Assembly: GCA_963848525.1 (NCBI GenBank)
Contig: CAWKDZ010000002.1
Span: 620,001-684,000, forward strand
Length of the DNA: 64,000 bases
Source of the DNA: JACCTU01 sp963848525
GTDB lineage: Bacteria > Actinomycetota > Thermoleophilia > Gaiellales > Gaiellaceae
Direction: 5' to 3'
The notes beneath the pieces were generated by a model, which was not told the DNA's origin, searched no databases, and was given only the letters and a program-made list of their open reading frames with translations. Shown here in pieces: positions 56,611 to 64,000 of this stretch; positions within the stretch are counted from its first letter, which is position 1; every line of letters starts with the position of its first letter. Position numbers and translations under genes: made by a program.

Positions 56611-57873
56611 TTATGGAAGCTTCGGTACGACCGGCGGCAGTGTCGGCGGCGACGGCAGTGGCGGCGGCGCAGGCAGTGCCGGTGGCGGCGGCAGTGCCGG
56701 TGGCTGGACCGGCAGCGTGGGAAGCGCCGGCGGCGAGGGAAGCGGCGGGAGCGGCGGCGGCTCTGGGAGCGGCGCCGGCAGCTTGGGCACGGCGACCGTG
56801 GGCAGGGCGAGCGTCGGCGCCGTGCGCGCGGCGGCTGACTCCGGCGCGGGCGCCGCGGAAGGCGCAGGTGCGCTCGCCGAAGTCGCGACCGTTGGTGGCG
56901 CCGTCCCCGCGGTCCCGGCCGCAGGCGCGGCGCGCCCCGGAGCAGCCTTGGCACGGGTCTTCGCCGAGACTCGGGCGGGCGCGGGCGGTTGCGTGACCGC
57001 GCGTTGCTCCTGCTGCTGCTGCTGAGCCTGCGCCGCCGGCCGGGCGAGAGGATTGGAGAGGGAGTCCGCGGAGGTCGCGTGCGTTCCCACGCCGGCGGTG
57101 ACGGCGCCGGCCACGAGCACGGCCGCCGCCTTCGCGGCGAGGCCCGTCCCGGCAATCGTGCCGCCGCCCCACGTCGTGAGCGAGGCCGGCAGAGGCAGCG
57201 GGCCGAGGCCCTTGAGCGCCGCACGGCGCGCGCGCTGACGCCGCGCCAGCGTCGCGCACTCGGCGCACTCGCGCAGGTGGGCGCGCAAGCGCGTGCGCTC
57301 TTCGCCCGCGAGCCTGCCGTCGAGCTGGAGCGACAGCGCCCGCTCGGCCTCCCCGCACGTGAGCGGCCCCTCGAGCTGCTCGCGCAATGCGCGGCGTGCT
57401 CTGAAGAGCAGCGTCTCCACCGCCGAGCTGGAGACGTCGAGGATCTGGGCGATGTCCGCGTACGACCGTCCTTCGAGCTCGCGCATCACGAGCGCTGAGC
57501 GCTGGTTGAACGAGAGCGCGCCGAGCGCCTTCACCAGCTCGCGCACGTCCACGTCCACACCCTCGTCACGGGGTGCGCTGCCGGCCAGGTCCGGCTCGAG
57601 TGCAACCTCCTGCGGGCGCCGCTTGGCGTCGCGCAACCTCGTCAAACACGTGTTGTGCGCGATCGTGATCAGCCACTGGCGCGCGTGCTGGGGGCGGTCA
57701 CCACTCTGGAACGCCCGGTACGCCTTCAAAAACGTCGTCTGGGCCACGTCCTCGGCGTCCGTGGGGTTCCGCAGCACCATCAGCGCGTAGCGGTAGACGT
57801 CCTGTACGTGGGCCCGGTAAAGGCGCTCGAACCCGCGGTCGCTTGCTTGCTTGGGAGCGAAGAGCGTCGTCAT
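56611..57873 (-). CDS. ECF sigma factor fused to zinc finger, membrane segment and extracytoplasmic Pro-rich tail
   Basis: The 420-residue protein starts with sigma region 2 (HVQDVYRYALMVLRNPTDAED) and region 4 (LSFNQRSALVMRELEGRSYADI). Next come a zf-HC2 segment (CGEAERALSLQLDGRL, HLRECAEC), a hydrophobic helix (GLAAKAAAVLVAGAVTAGVG) and about 170 residues of Pro/Ala/Gln-rich sequence ending PPPLPSPPTLPPVVPKLP. Sigma and anti-sigma parts are thus on one chain, with a tail outside. Such C-terminal extensions define several ECF groups. The stimulus is unknown. Confidence 0.82.
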   Translation of the reverse strand: MTTLFAPKQASDRGFERLYRAHVQDVYRYALMVLRNPTDAEDVAQTTFLKAYRAFQSGDRPQHARQWLITIAHNTCLTRLRDAKRRPQEVALEPDLAGSAPRDEGVDVDVRELVKALGALSFNQRSALVMRELEGRSYADIAQILDVSSSAVETLLFRARRALREQLEGPLTCGEAERALSLQLDGRLAGEERTRLRAHLRECAECATLARRQRARRAALKGLGPLPLPASLTTWGGGTIAGTGLAAKAAAVLVAGAVTAGVGTHATSADSLSNPLARPAAQAQQQQQEQRAVTQPPAPARVSAKTRAKAAPGRAAPAAGTAGTAPPTVATSASAPAPSAAPAPESAAARTAPTLALPTVAVPKLPAPLPEPPPLPPLPSPPALPTLPVQPPALPPPPALPAPPPLPSPPTLPPVVPKLP

Positions 57874-57935
57874 CGTGGCGAATGCCTAAGGGACAACGGA
57901 GGAACGGGCCAACCGGATACCCGGCCGGCGACCCC

Positions 57936-59342
57936 CTAAGCGCGCGCGGGTGCCCGCTTGCGGTTCGGCAGGTGGATGGCGCGGCCGAGAGCGACCAGAC
58001 CGGCTTCCTTGATCGCCTCGGACAGCGTCGGATGCGCTGCCATGCCGTCTGCAACCGTCTCCACGGTCGACTCGGCGTCGATCGCGACCGTGCCCGCCTC
58101 GACGAGGTCGGTCACGTGCGGGCCGACCATGACGAGCCCGAGCAGCTCGCCGTAGCGCGTCTCGTGGATCGACTTGACCCAGCCGACGGTCTCGTTCTGC
58201 ATCACTGCGCGCGCGTTCGCGACCCACGGGAACTGGCCGACCGCGACGTCGTCGCCGTACTGCTCGCGCGCCTCCGCCTCGGTCAGGCCGACGCCGGCGA
58301 CCTCCGGGTCGGTGTAGATCGGGCGCGGGACGGCGCGGTTGTCGACGATCGCCTCGTGGCCGCACGCGTTCTCGGCCGCGACCTCGCCCTCGCGGAAGGC
58401 CGTGTGCGCGAGCTGCCAGTAGCCGGCGCAGTCGCCGACCGCGTAGACGTGGTCGACCGTCGTCCGGCGGTGCTCGTCGGCGGCGATGCCCTTCTTCGGG
58501 TCGAACTCGACGCCGATCTCCTCGAGGCCGAGGTCCTGGACGACCGGCCCGCGTCCGACGGCGACGAGCATCAGGTCGGCCTGCACTGTCTCGCCGTCGC
58601 CGAAGTGCACCGTCAGCTCCGAGCCCGAGTCCTCGACCTTCGTGCACGTCTTCTCGAGGTGGAGCGTGATCCCGCGCTTGCCGAACTGCTTCGCGAGCTC
58701 CTTCGCGGCGTCCTCGTCCTCGAGCGGGATCAGCCGCGGGAGCATCTCGATGATCGTCACCTCGCTCCCGAAGCGCTGGAAGATCGAGGCGAACTCGACG
58801 CCGATGATCCCGCCGCCGAGCACGACGAGCCGCTTCGGCACCTCGCTCTGAGCGAGCAACCCGGTCGAGTCGACGCAGCGCTGCGAGTCGAGGCCGTCGA
58901 TCGGCGGGCGGAGCGGGAACGAGCCCGTCGCGATGATCGCCTGCTTGAAGCCGACGTCCTCCCCGCCCTCGACGGCGATCGTGTTGGCATCCTTGAAGCG
59001 GCCGGCGCCCTTGACCCACTCGACGCCGTTCGCCTTGAACAGGCTCGCGACGCCGCCGGTCATCTGCTTGACGACGCCGTCCTTCCACTGGTTCGCGACG
59101 TTCAGGTCGAGCCGCGGCTCGCCGACGACGACGCCGAACTTCGCGAACGACTCGTGCGCTTCCTTGAGCGCGAACGCCGTCTGCACCCAGGCCTTCGTCG
59201 GGATGCAGCCAACGCGCAGGCAGGTGCCGCCGAGCTCCGGCTCCTTCTCGATGCAGACCGTCTTCGCGCCGAGCTGGGCTGCGCGGATCGCAGCGGTGTA
59301 CCCGCCGGGCCCTCCGCCGAGAACGGCGACGTCGCAGTCCAT
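57936..59342 (-). CDS. lpdA: Dihydrolipoyl dehydrogenase (E3)
   Basis: The 468-residue flavoprotein has FAD motif LGGGPGGYTAAIRAAQLG, redox motif GGTCLRVGCIPTK, NAD site VLGGGIIGVEFAS and C-terminal HPTLSEAI with the catalytic His. It is the E3 that reoxidises lipoyl groups. The E2 gene at 62811 is close by, consistent with a 2-oxoacid dehydrogenase complex. Confidence 0.95.
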   Translation of the reverse strand: MDCDVAVLGGGPGGYTAAIRAAQLGAKTVCIEKEPELGGTCLRVGCIPTKAWVQTAFALKEAHESFAKFGVVVGEPRLDLNVANQWKDGVVKQMTGGVASLFKANGVEWVKGAGRFKDANTIAVEGGEDVGFKQAIIATGSFPLRPPIDGLDSQRCVDSTGLLAQSEVPKRLVVLGGGIIGVEFASIFQRFGSEVTIIEMLPRLIPLEDEDAAKELAKQFGKRGITLHLEKTCTKVEDSGSELTVHFGDGETVQADLMLVAVGRGPVVQDLGLEEIGVEFDPKKGIAADEHRRTTVDHVYAVGDCAGYWQLAHTAFREGEVAAENACGHEAIVDNRAVPRPIYTDPEVAGVGLTEAEAREQYGDDVAVGQFPWVANARAVMQNETVGWVKSIHETRYGELLGLVMVGPHVTDLVEAGTVAIDAESTVETVADGMAAHPTLSEAIKEAGLVALGRAIHLPNRKRAPARA

Positions 59343-59353
59343 CGCGGGCGATC

Positions 59354-59689
59354 CTAGCGGCGGCGGCCGCAGAGGTCTTCGGCGCAGTGGTCGAGCGCGC
59401 GGACGAGCGCGCGCAGGCGACGGCCAGCGGGTGTCAGCCGGTACTCGACGCGCGGCGGTCGAACCTCGTCGTCGACGCAGCGCTCGAGGATCCCGGCCTG
59501 CTCGAGGTCCTGGAGCCGCTGCGCGAGCGCGCGAGGCGTGATCCCGGTCACCGAGCGCTTGAACTCGTTGAAGCGGATCGCGCCGCCGTGCGAGGCGTAC
59601 ACGATCGCGAGCACCCAGCGGCGGCCGAGGAGGTCGGCCGCGAGGGCGACCTCCTCGGGCACCGCCTGCTGCTTACGCGGCGACGGCAC
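59354..59689 (-). CDS. HxlR-family transcriptional regulator
   Basis: The 111-residue winged-helix protein has LGRRWVLAIVY, FNEFKRSVTGITPRALAQRL and YRLTPAGRRL, the HxlR signature. A single Cys in the family's usual N-terminal position is not seen; cysteines occur at ERCVDDE and DHCAED. It overlaps the lon gene end by 17 bases. Confidence 0.88.
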   Translation of the reverse strand: MPSPRKQQAVPEEVALAADLLGRRWVLAIVYASHGGAIRFNEFKRSVTGITPRALAQRLQDLEQAGILERCVDDEVRPPRVEYRLTPAGRRLRALVRALDHCAEDLCGRRR

Positions 59690-61961
59690 GGTGCGAAGCC
59701 TCGGGCTCGAGCGCGAGCTCGAGCACCTCGCCGAGCGTCATCACCGGATGGAACGACATCTCCTCGCGGACGTCGGCGGGCACGTCGTCGAGGTCGGCGC
59801 GGTTCCGCTCGGGAAGGATCACGTCGCGCAGGCCGGCGGCGTGCGCGGCGAGCACCTTCTGCTTCAGCCCGCCGATCGGCAGCACGCGGCCCTGGAGCGT
59901 GACCTCGCCGGTCATCCCGACGGTGTGCTTGACCGGCCGCCCGGAGAGCAGGGACGCGAGCGCGGTCGTCATCGCGATCCCGGCGCTCGGCCCGTCCTTC
60001 GGGATCGCACCGGCGGGCACGTGGACGTGGAACGTGGTGTCGTCGAACTCCGACTCGTCGATCTCGAGGTCGGCCGCGTGCGAGCGGACGTACGAGAGCG
60101 CGATCTGCGCCGATTCCTTCATCACGTCGCCGAGCTGGCCGGTCAGAACGAGCTTGCCGTCGCCCTTCATCCGCGTCGCCTCGATGAAGAGGATGTCGCC
60201 GCCGGTGCCCGTCACCGCGAGCCCGGTCGAGACGCCCGGGACGGCGGTCCGGTCGGCGGCCTCCTGGTAGAAGCGCTGCCGCCCGAGCCCGTCGCGGACG
60301 AGCTCGTCGTCGACCGTGATCGGCGCAACGGCCTCACCCGCCACCAGACGCGTCGCGGTCTTGCGCAGGAGCTTTCCGATCTCGCGCTCGAGCTGCCGGA
60401 CACCGGCCTCGCGCGTGTACTCGGTGACGATCTTCCCCAGGACGAGGTCGTCGAAGACGACTTCGTCCTCTCGGAGGCCGTTCCGGTCCCGCTGGCGCGG
60501 CCACAGGTAGCCACGCGCGATCGCGACCTTCTCGTCGACCGTGTAGCCGTCGAAGCGGATCACCTCCATCCGGTCGAGCAGCGGCTGCGGGATGGTGTCG
60601 GCGATGTTCGCGGTCGCGATGAAGACGACCTGCGAGAGGTCGAGCTCGACGTCGAGGTAGTGGTCGCGGAACGAGTGGTTCTGCGCGGGGTCGAGCACCT
60701 CGAGCAGGGCGGCGGAAGGATCGCCGCGCCAGTCGGCGCCGACCTTGTCGACCTCGTCGAGCAGGATCACCGGGTTCATCGTCCCGGCGTCGCGCAGTGC
60801 GCGCACGAGCCGCCCCGGCAGCGCACCGATGTACGTGCGCCGATGACCGCGGATCTCGGCCTCGTCGCGGATGCCGCCGAGCGACATGCGCACGAACTCA
60901 CGGTTCAGCGCGCGCGCGACGGACTCGCCGATCGACGTCTTCCCGGTGCCAGGCGGACCGATCAGCGTCAGGATCGCACCCGAGCGCTTGTCCTCCTCGA
61001 TCCCGCGCTCCTCGCGAAGCTTGCGCACGGCGAGGTACTCGACGATGCGGTCCTTCACGTCCTTGAGCCCGTGGTGGTCGGCGTCGAGGACCTCGCGCGC
61101 GTACGCGGGGTCGAGCCGCTCCTCCGACGTTTTGCCCCACGGCACCGCGAACAGCCAGTCGAGGTACGTGCGGATCATCTGCGACTCGGGTCCCTGTTCG
61201 CCCATCCGCTCGAAGCGGGCGAGCTCGCGCTCGGCCTGCTCGCGAACGTGCTCGGGCAGCTCCAGCTCCGCGAGCTTCTGCCGGTACTCCTCGACCACCG
61301 ATGCGTCGTCGTCCCCGAGCTCCTTGCGGATCGAGTCCATCTGGCGCCGGAGGATGTACTCGCGCTGCTGCTTCTGCGCGCCCTCCTCGACGTCCTCGCG
61401 GATGCGCCGCCGGATCTGCAGCGTCGCGAGCACCTCGCGCTGCAGCTCGACGGCCAGCTCGAGCCGCTCACGCAGGTCGAGCGTCTCGAGCAGCTCGACC
61501 TTGCGCTCGAAGTCGATGTTGGGCGAGTAGCCGACGGTGTCCGCGAGCGCGCCCGGGTCGCTGATCGCGCGCAGGAACGCGGCCACGCGGCCGTCGTCCC
61601 CACGGTGCTCGAGGATCTCCTCGACGATCGCGCGGTATTCGGTGCCGAGCTCGCGCAGACGGGCATCCCACTCCTCGCCGTCGGGCCGCTCCTCGACCTC
61701 GACCTGCAGCTGCCCCTGCGTGTCGCTCTCTGCAGCGCCGAGGACGCCGCGGTGGAGGCCGTTGAGGACGACGGCCCGGCCGCCCCCGGGAAGACGCATG
61801 TGCTCAACCACCTCGGCCACCGTTCCGACCGAGGCGTACTCGTTCTCGTGATTGGGGACGAGCAGCACGCGCTCCTCGTCCGCGGTGTCGACCGTGAGCG
61901 TCACGGTCATGTGCGGGAAGACGACCGAGTCCTCCAGCGGGATCAGCAACAGCTTCGTCAC
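59673..61961 (-). CDS. lon: ATP-dependent protease Lon
   Basis: The 762-residue protein has an N-terminal substrate domain, AAA+ module (GPPGTGKTS Walker A, VILLDEVDKVG Walker B) and the C-terminal Ser-Lys protease: catalytic Ser in PKDGPSAGIAM and Lys in GGLKQKVLAA. It degrades misfolded and regulatory proteins. GTG at 61961 is the start. A palindrome (61978-61998) lies just upstream in the space shared with the GNAT gene 3' end. Confidence 0.96.
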   Translation of the reverse strand: MTKLLLIPLEDSVVFPHMTVTLTVDTADEERVLLVPNHENEYASVGTVAEVVEHMRLPGGGRAVVLNGLHRGVLGAAESDTQGQLQVEVEERPDGEEWDARLRELGTEYRAIVEEILEHRGDDGRVAAFLRAISDPGALADTVGYSPNIDFERKVELLETLDLRERLELAVELQREVLATLQIRRRIREDVEEGAQKQQREYILRRQMDSIRKELGDDDASVVEEYRQKLAELELPEHVREQAERELARFERMGEQGPESQMIRTYLDWLFAVPWGKTSEERLDPAYAREVLDADHHGLKDVKDRIVEYLAVRKLREERGIEEDKRSGAILTLIGPPGTGKTSIGESVARALNREFVRMSLGGIRDEAEIRGHRRTYIGALPGRLVRALRDAGTMNPVILLDEVDKVGADWRGDPSAALLEVLDPAQNHSFRDHYLDVELDLSQVVFIATANIADTIPQPLLDRMEVIRFDGYTVDEKVAIARGYLWPRQRDRNGLREDEVVFDDLVLGKIVTEYTREAGVRQLEREIGKLLRKTATRLVAGEAVAPITVDDELVRDGLGRQRFYQEAADRTAVPGVSTGLAVTGTGGDILFIEATRMKGDGKLVLTGQLGDVMKESAQIALSYVRSHAADLEIDESEFDDTTFHVHVPAGAIPKDGPSAGIAMTTALASLLSGRPVKHTVGMTGEVTLQGRVLPIGGLKQKVLAAHAAGLRDVILPERNRADLDDVPADVREEMSFHPVMTLGEVLELALEPEASHRAVAA

Positions 61962-61977
61962 TTGGCTCCAGACGTAG

Positions 61978-61998
61978 TAGGTATCGAAAGTGTACCTA
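61978..61998. promoter_or_regulatory. Inverted repeat in the lon promoter region
   Basis: TAGGTA (61978-61983) and TACCTA (61993-61998) are perfect reverse complements around a nine-base spacer, extended by one more base pair across a mismatch. It lies about 17 bases before the lon start codon, so it is a candidate operator for control of lon. No known HspR-type or CtsR-type site was recognised. Confidence 0.55.
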
Positions 61999-62022
61999 GT
62001 ACGAACGGAGTGCCAGGACGGG

Positions 62023-62476
62023 CTATTCCCCCAGCTCGGCCACCATCACGAGGTCACCGTCGCCGTGGACCGTGCGGAAGCCGCGGCTTTCGTACAGGTG
62101 CACGGCGGGGTTCGTCTTCTCGACCGAGAGGCTGAGCCGGCCGAAGCCGTCCTTGCGGCGCCCGAGCAAGCAGGGCGTCGAGGAGGCCCTTGCCGATGCC
62201 CTTGCCGCGGCGAGAGGGGACGACCCCGATCGTCAGCTCGGGCGTCTGCTCGTCGACGAAGCCGAAACCGGGCTCGTCGGTCGAGTAGAGCCGGTACCAC
62301 GCGGCGCCGACCGGATGGAAGTCGTCGATCGCGATCAGGCAGCGGTCGCCACCGCGGCCCCAGGCGTTCACGTAGCGCGTGATCGGCGTGTCGGTGTCGC
62401 GGGAGCGCCAGTAGTAGGCGTGCCGCAGCATGTCGCGGAGGAAGCGGACGTCCTGCTGGCCCCCTTCGCGGATCAT
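62023..62476 (-). CDS. GNAT-family N-acetyltransferase, one-base frameshift
   Basis: The N-terminal part (MIREGGQQDVRFLRDMLRHA to LTIGVVPSRRGKGIGKGLL, with the acetyl-CoA loop RRGKGIG) is in one frame. After LLARA an extra base near 62157-62159 shifts the frame; removing it gives RKDGFGRLSLSVEKTNPAV and VHLYESRGFRTVHGDGDLV, the normal GNAT end with a stop at 62025. The span of 454 bases is one too many. Substrate unknown. ATG overlaps the VOC stop as ATGA. Confidence 0.8.
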
Positions 62477-62814
62477 TCGGTCTGCGAGACGTCCTCGCCG
62501 AGCTCGATCCGGTTGCCGTCGGGGTCGACGATCTCGAGCAGGCGCATCTCGCCGTGCAGCTCGACGACGATCCCGACGTCGACGCCGTCGGCGCGGAGCC
62601 GCTCGGCCTCCGATTTGACGTCGTCGACCTCGACGTGGGCCACCGCGTCGCCGTCGCTCTCGGGGTCGCCGGTCGTGAGCGCGATCTCGGCGCCGTTGCG
62701 CTCGAGCCGCGACCAGCCGCCGTCCGCGTCGTAGAACATCTCCGTGAACCCGAGCTTGTCCCGGTAGAACTGACGCGCGGCGTCGAGGTCGCGGACCGAG
62801 TACCAGACCGTCAC
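62473..62814 (-). CDS. VOC/glyoxalase-family protein
   Basis: GTG at 62814 overlaps the E2 stop as GTGA. The 113-residue protein has VWYSVRDLDAARQFYRDKLG, GAEIALTTG, HVEVDDVKSEAERLRADGVDV and EIVDPDGNRIEL, a single glyoxalase/dioxygenase-fold module with Glu as likely metal ligand. Its enzyme activity is unknown. Confidence 0.83.
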   Translation of the reverse strand: MTVWYSVRDLDAARQFYRDKLGFTEMFYDADGGWSRLERNGAEIALTTGDPESDGDAVAHVEVDDVKSEAERLRADGVDVGIVVELHGEMRLLEIVDPDGNRIELGEDVSQTE

Positions 62815-64000
62815 AACGCGAGCCCCGGCTCCTCGAGGAACGCCTTCACGTCCTCGAGGAAGCGTGCGCCGTCGGCGCCGTCGACCGTGCGGTGGTCGCA
62901 GGTCAGGGTCACGGTCATCAGCGGTCGTGCGACGAGCTCGCCGCCGCGGACCGCCGGCCGTTCCTCCACCGACCCGACCGCGAGGATCGCGGCCTGGGGC
63001 GGGTTGAGCACGGCGACGAACTGCTGCACACCGAACATGCCGAGGTTCGAGATCGTGAAGGTGCCGTCGTCGAGGTCGCCCTGTCGCAGCTTGTTGTCGC
63101 GCGCCCGGCCGACGACCTCGGCGCGCGCGTTCGCGATCTCCTGGATCGTGAGCGCCTGCGCGTTGCGGATCACCGGGACGACGAGCCCCTGCGGCGCCGC
63201 CACGGCGATGCCGACGTTCGCGACCGGGAAGCGCTTGATCCCCTCCTCGGCGAAGTGCGCGTTGACCGCGCGGTTCCGCATCAGCGCGACCGCGCAGACC
63301 TTGGTGAGCACGTCCGAGAGCGTCGGCTTGGCGCCCTCGCCGGCGCGCTCCACCAGCTGCTCGCGGAGCGCGACGGCGCGCTCCATGTCGACGTCGATCG
63401 TGAGCTGGAAGACGGGGACCGTCCACGCCTCGGTCAGCCGCCGCGCGATCGTGCGGCGGATCGACGTGAGCGGAACGACCTCGACCTCGCCGGCCGGGAC
63501 GGCGGCTGCCGGCGCCGCTGCGGCCGGCGCTGCTTCGGCGCGCTCGACGTCCTCGGCGACGATCCGCCCCTCCGGGCCGGTGCCGCGCAGCTGGGCGAGA
63601 TCGACGCCGCGCTCGCGCGCGATCCTCCGCGCGAGCGGCGAGGCCTTGATCCTGGTTCCTCCGTCGGTGCTTCGCGTCGACGGAGGAGGACCGTTGTCCG
63701 CCGAAGCTCGTGCGCCGCGCTCGCGTTCCTCGTCCCGCGCCGGAGCTCGCGAACCTTCGGTCTGCGGTTCCTCCTTCGCCGCCGATGCGTCAGCCTCGGA
63801 GGCGACTTCTTCGCCCTGCTCGCCGATCACGGCGACCGTTTGGCCGACGGGCACCTCGCCCTCCTGCACGGCGATCTTCAGGAGCACGCCCGAGGCGTCG
63901 GCCTCGACCTCCTGCGTGACCTTGTCCGTGTCGAGCTCGTAGAGCGGCTCGCCCTTCTCGACCGCGTCGCCCTCGCTCTTCAGCCACTTGACGATCGTCC
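62811..64000 (-). CDS. 2-oxoacid dehydrogenase E2 acyltransferase (5' partial)
   Basis: The N-terminus continues past the right edge. Visible is a lipoyl domain (lipoyl Lys in DTDKVTQEV), an acidic linker, an E3/E1-binding domain (ASPLARRIARERGVDLAQL) and the catalytic domain with CDHRTVDGADGARF near the end. E2 transfers the acyl group to CoA. Together with the dihydrolipoyl dehydrogenase at 57936 it belongs to a pyruvate or branched-chain dehydrogenase complex. The E1 subunits should lie to the right. Confidence 0.9.
   Translation of the reverse strand, partial: TIVKWLKSEGDAVEKGEPLYELDTDKVTQEVEADASGVLLKIAVQEGEVPVGQTVAVIGEQGEEVASEADASAAKEEPQTEGSRAPARDEERERGARASADNGPPPSTRSTDGGTRIKASPLARRIARERGVDLAQLRGTGPEGRIVAEDVERAEAAPAAAAPAAAVPAGEVEVVPLTSIRRTIARRLTEAWTVPVFQLTIDVDMERAVALREQLVERAGEGAKPTLSDVLTKVCAVALMRNRAVNAHFAEEGIKRFPVANVGIAVAAPQGLVVPVIRNAQALTIQEIANARAEVVGRARDNKLRQGDLDDGTFTISNLGMFGVQQFVAVLNPPQAAILAVGSVEERPAVRGGELVARPLMTVTLTCDHRTVDGADGARFLEDVKAFLEEPGLAL

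Overview
This 64 kb window is very GC-rich, has densely packed genes with strong codon bias, and looks like chromosomal DNA of an actinobacterium of the Thermoleophilia type (Gaiellales or Solirubrobacterales). That placement is an inference from gene content, not a computed phylogeny. Supporting points are a GatCAB amidotransferase, a WhiG/FliA-type sigma factor, two sigma factors carrying C-terminal zinc-finger domains, DUF6458, DUF2630 and DUF4177-like small proteins, PPOX-fold proteins, and many secreted proteins with Ala/Pro-rich linkers. No phage, plasmid, CRISPR array or transposase was seen. 

Layout. 1-7.6 kb: the end of a PPOX-fold gene, gatCAB, a cold-shock protein, folD, then a rightward run of an HMG-CoA reductase, a thioesterase and a flavin disulfide reductase. 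7.6-15 kb: small and hypothetical genes, including a ferritin-like diiron protein, a secreted HExxH protein, a three-gene membrane/stress cassette (coiled-coil, holin-X, DUF3618) and a tandem pair of Cys-motif paralogues, with tRNA-Cys and tRNA-Gly. 15-24 kb: an RNase HI-like protein, a beta-propeller, an aldehyde dehydrogenase, a PadR module with a clear palindromic operator, an EF-G-like GTPase, a WhiG-type sigma factor and an odd tRNA-Trp-like gene. 24-29.4 kb: a NarL-type two-component pair and two output-less receiver proteins. 29.4-35.5 kb: leucine/acyl-CoA degradation genes (MCC beta, enoyl-CoA hydratase), amine oxidation, a DapA-like enzyme and an MFS transporter, with two palindromic repeat elements. 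35.5-42.9 kb: a block of secreted and membrane-anchored proteins next to a SigB/SigF-type sigma factor. Its centrepiece is a 783-residue Asn/Gln-rich protein with nine repeats, which shares a motif with a neighbouring membrane-anchored protein. This is the best candidate in the window for an undescribed system, possibly a surface fibre. 42.9-55.8 kb: MCC alpha, DUF2269, an agmatinase-family enzyme, SCP2, acyl-CoA dehydrogenase, CorA, an MBL/rhodanese protein, threonine dehydratase, MeaB, MFS and HisC. 55.8-64 kb: two ECF sigma factors (one fused to a zinc finger, membrane segment and Pro-rich tail), dihydrolipoyl dehydrogenase, an HxlR regulator, Lon, a GNAT enzyme, a VOC protein and the E2 subunit of a 2-oxoacid dehydrogenase complex. 

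Metabolic reading. Acyl-CoA dehydrogenase, both halves of a methylcrotonyl-CoA-type carboxylase, a methylglutaconyl-CoA hydratase-like enzyme and MeaB suggest branched-chain acid catabolism, with the genes dispersed rather than in one operon. Dihydrolipoyl dehydrogenase and E2 belong to a 2-oxoacid dehydrogenase complex. 

Cautions. At least four genes carry single-base frameshifts (gatB, a secreted protein, the EF-G-like gene, a GNAT gene), and the 5' ends of gatC and of the membrane-anchored WNW protein also look one base out of frame. Because housekeeping genes are hit, I suspect consensus errors in the assembly. Four genes appear to start at CTG inside a CTGA overlap with the preceding stop.
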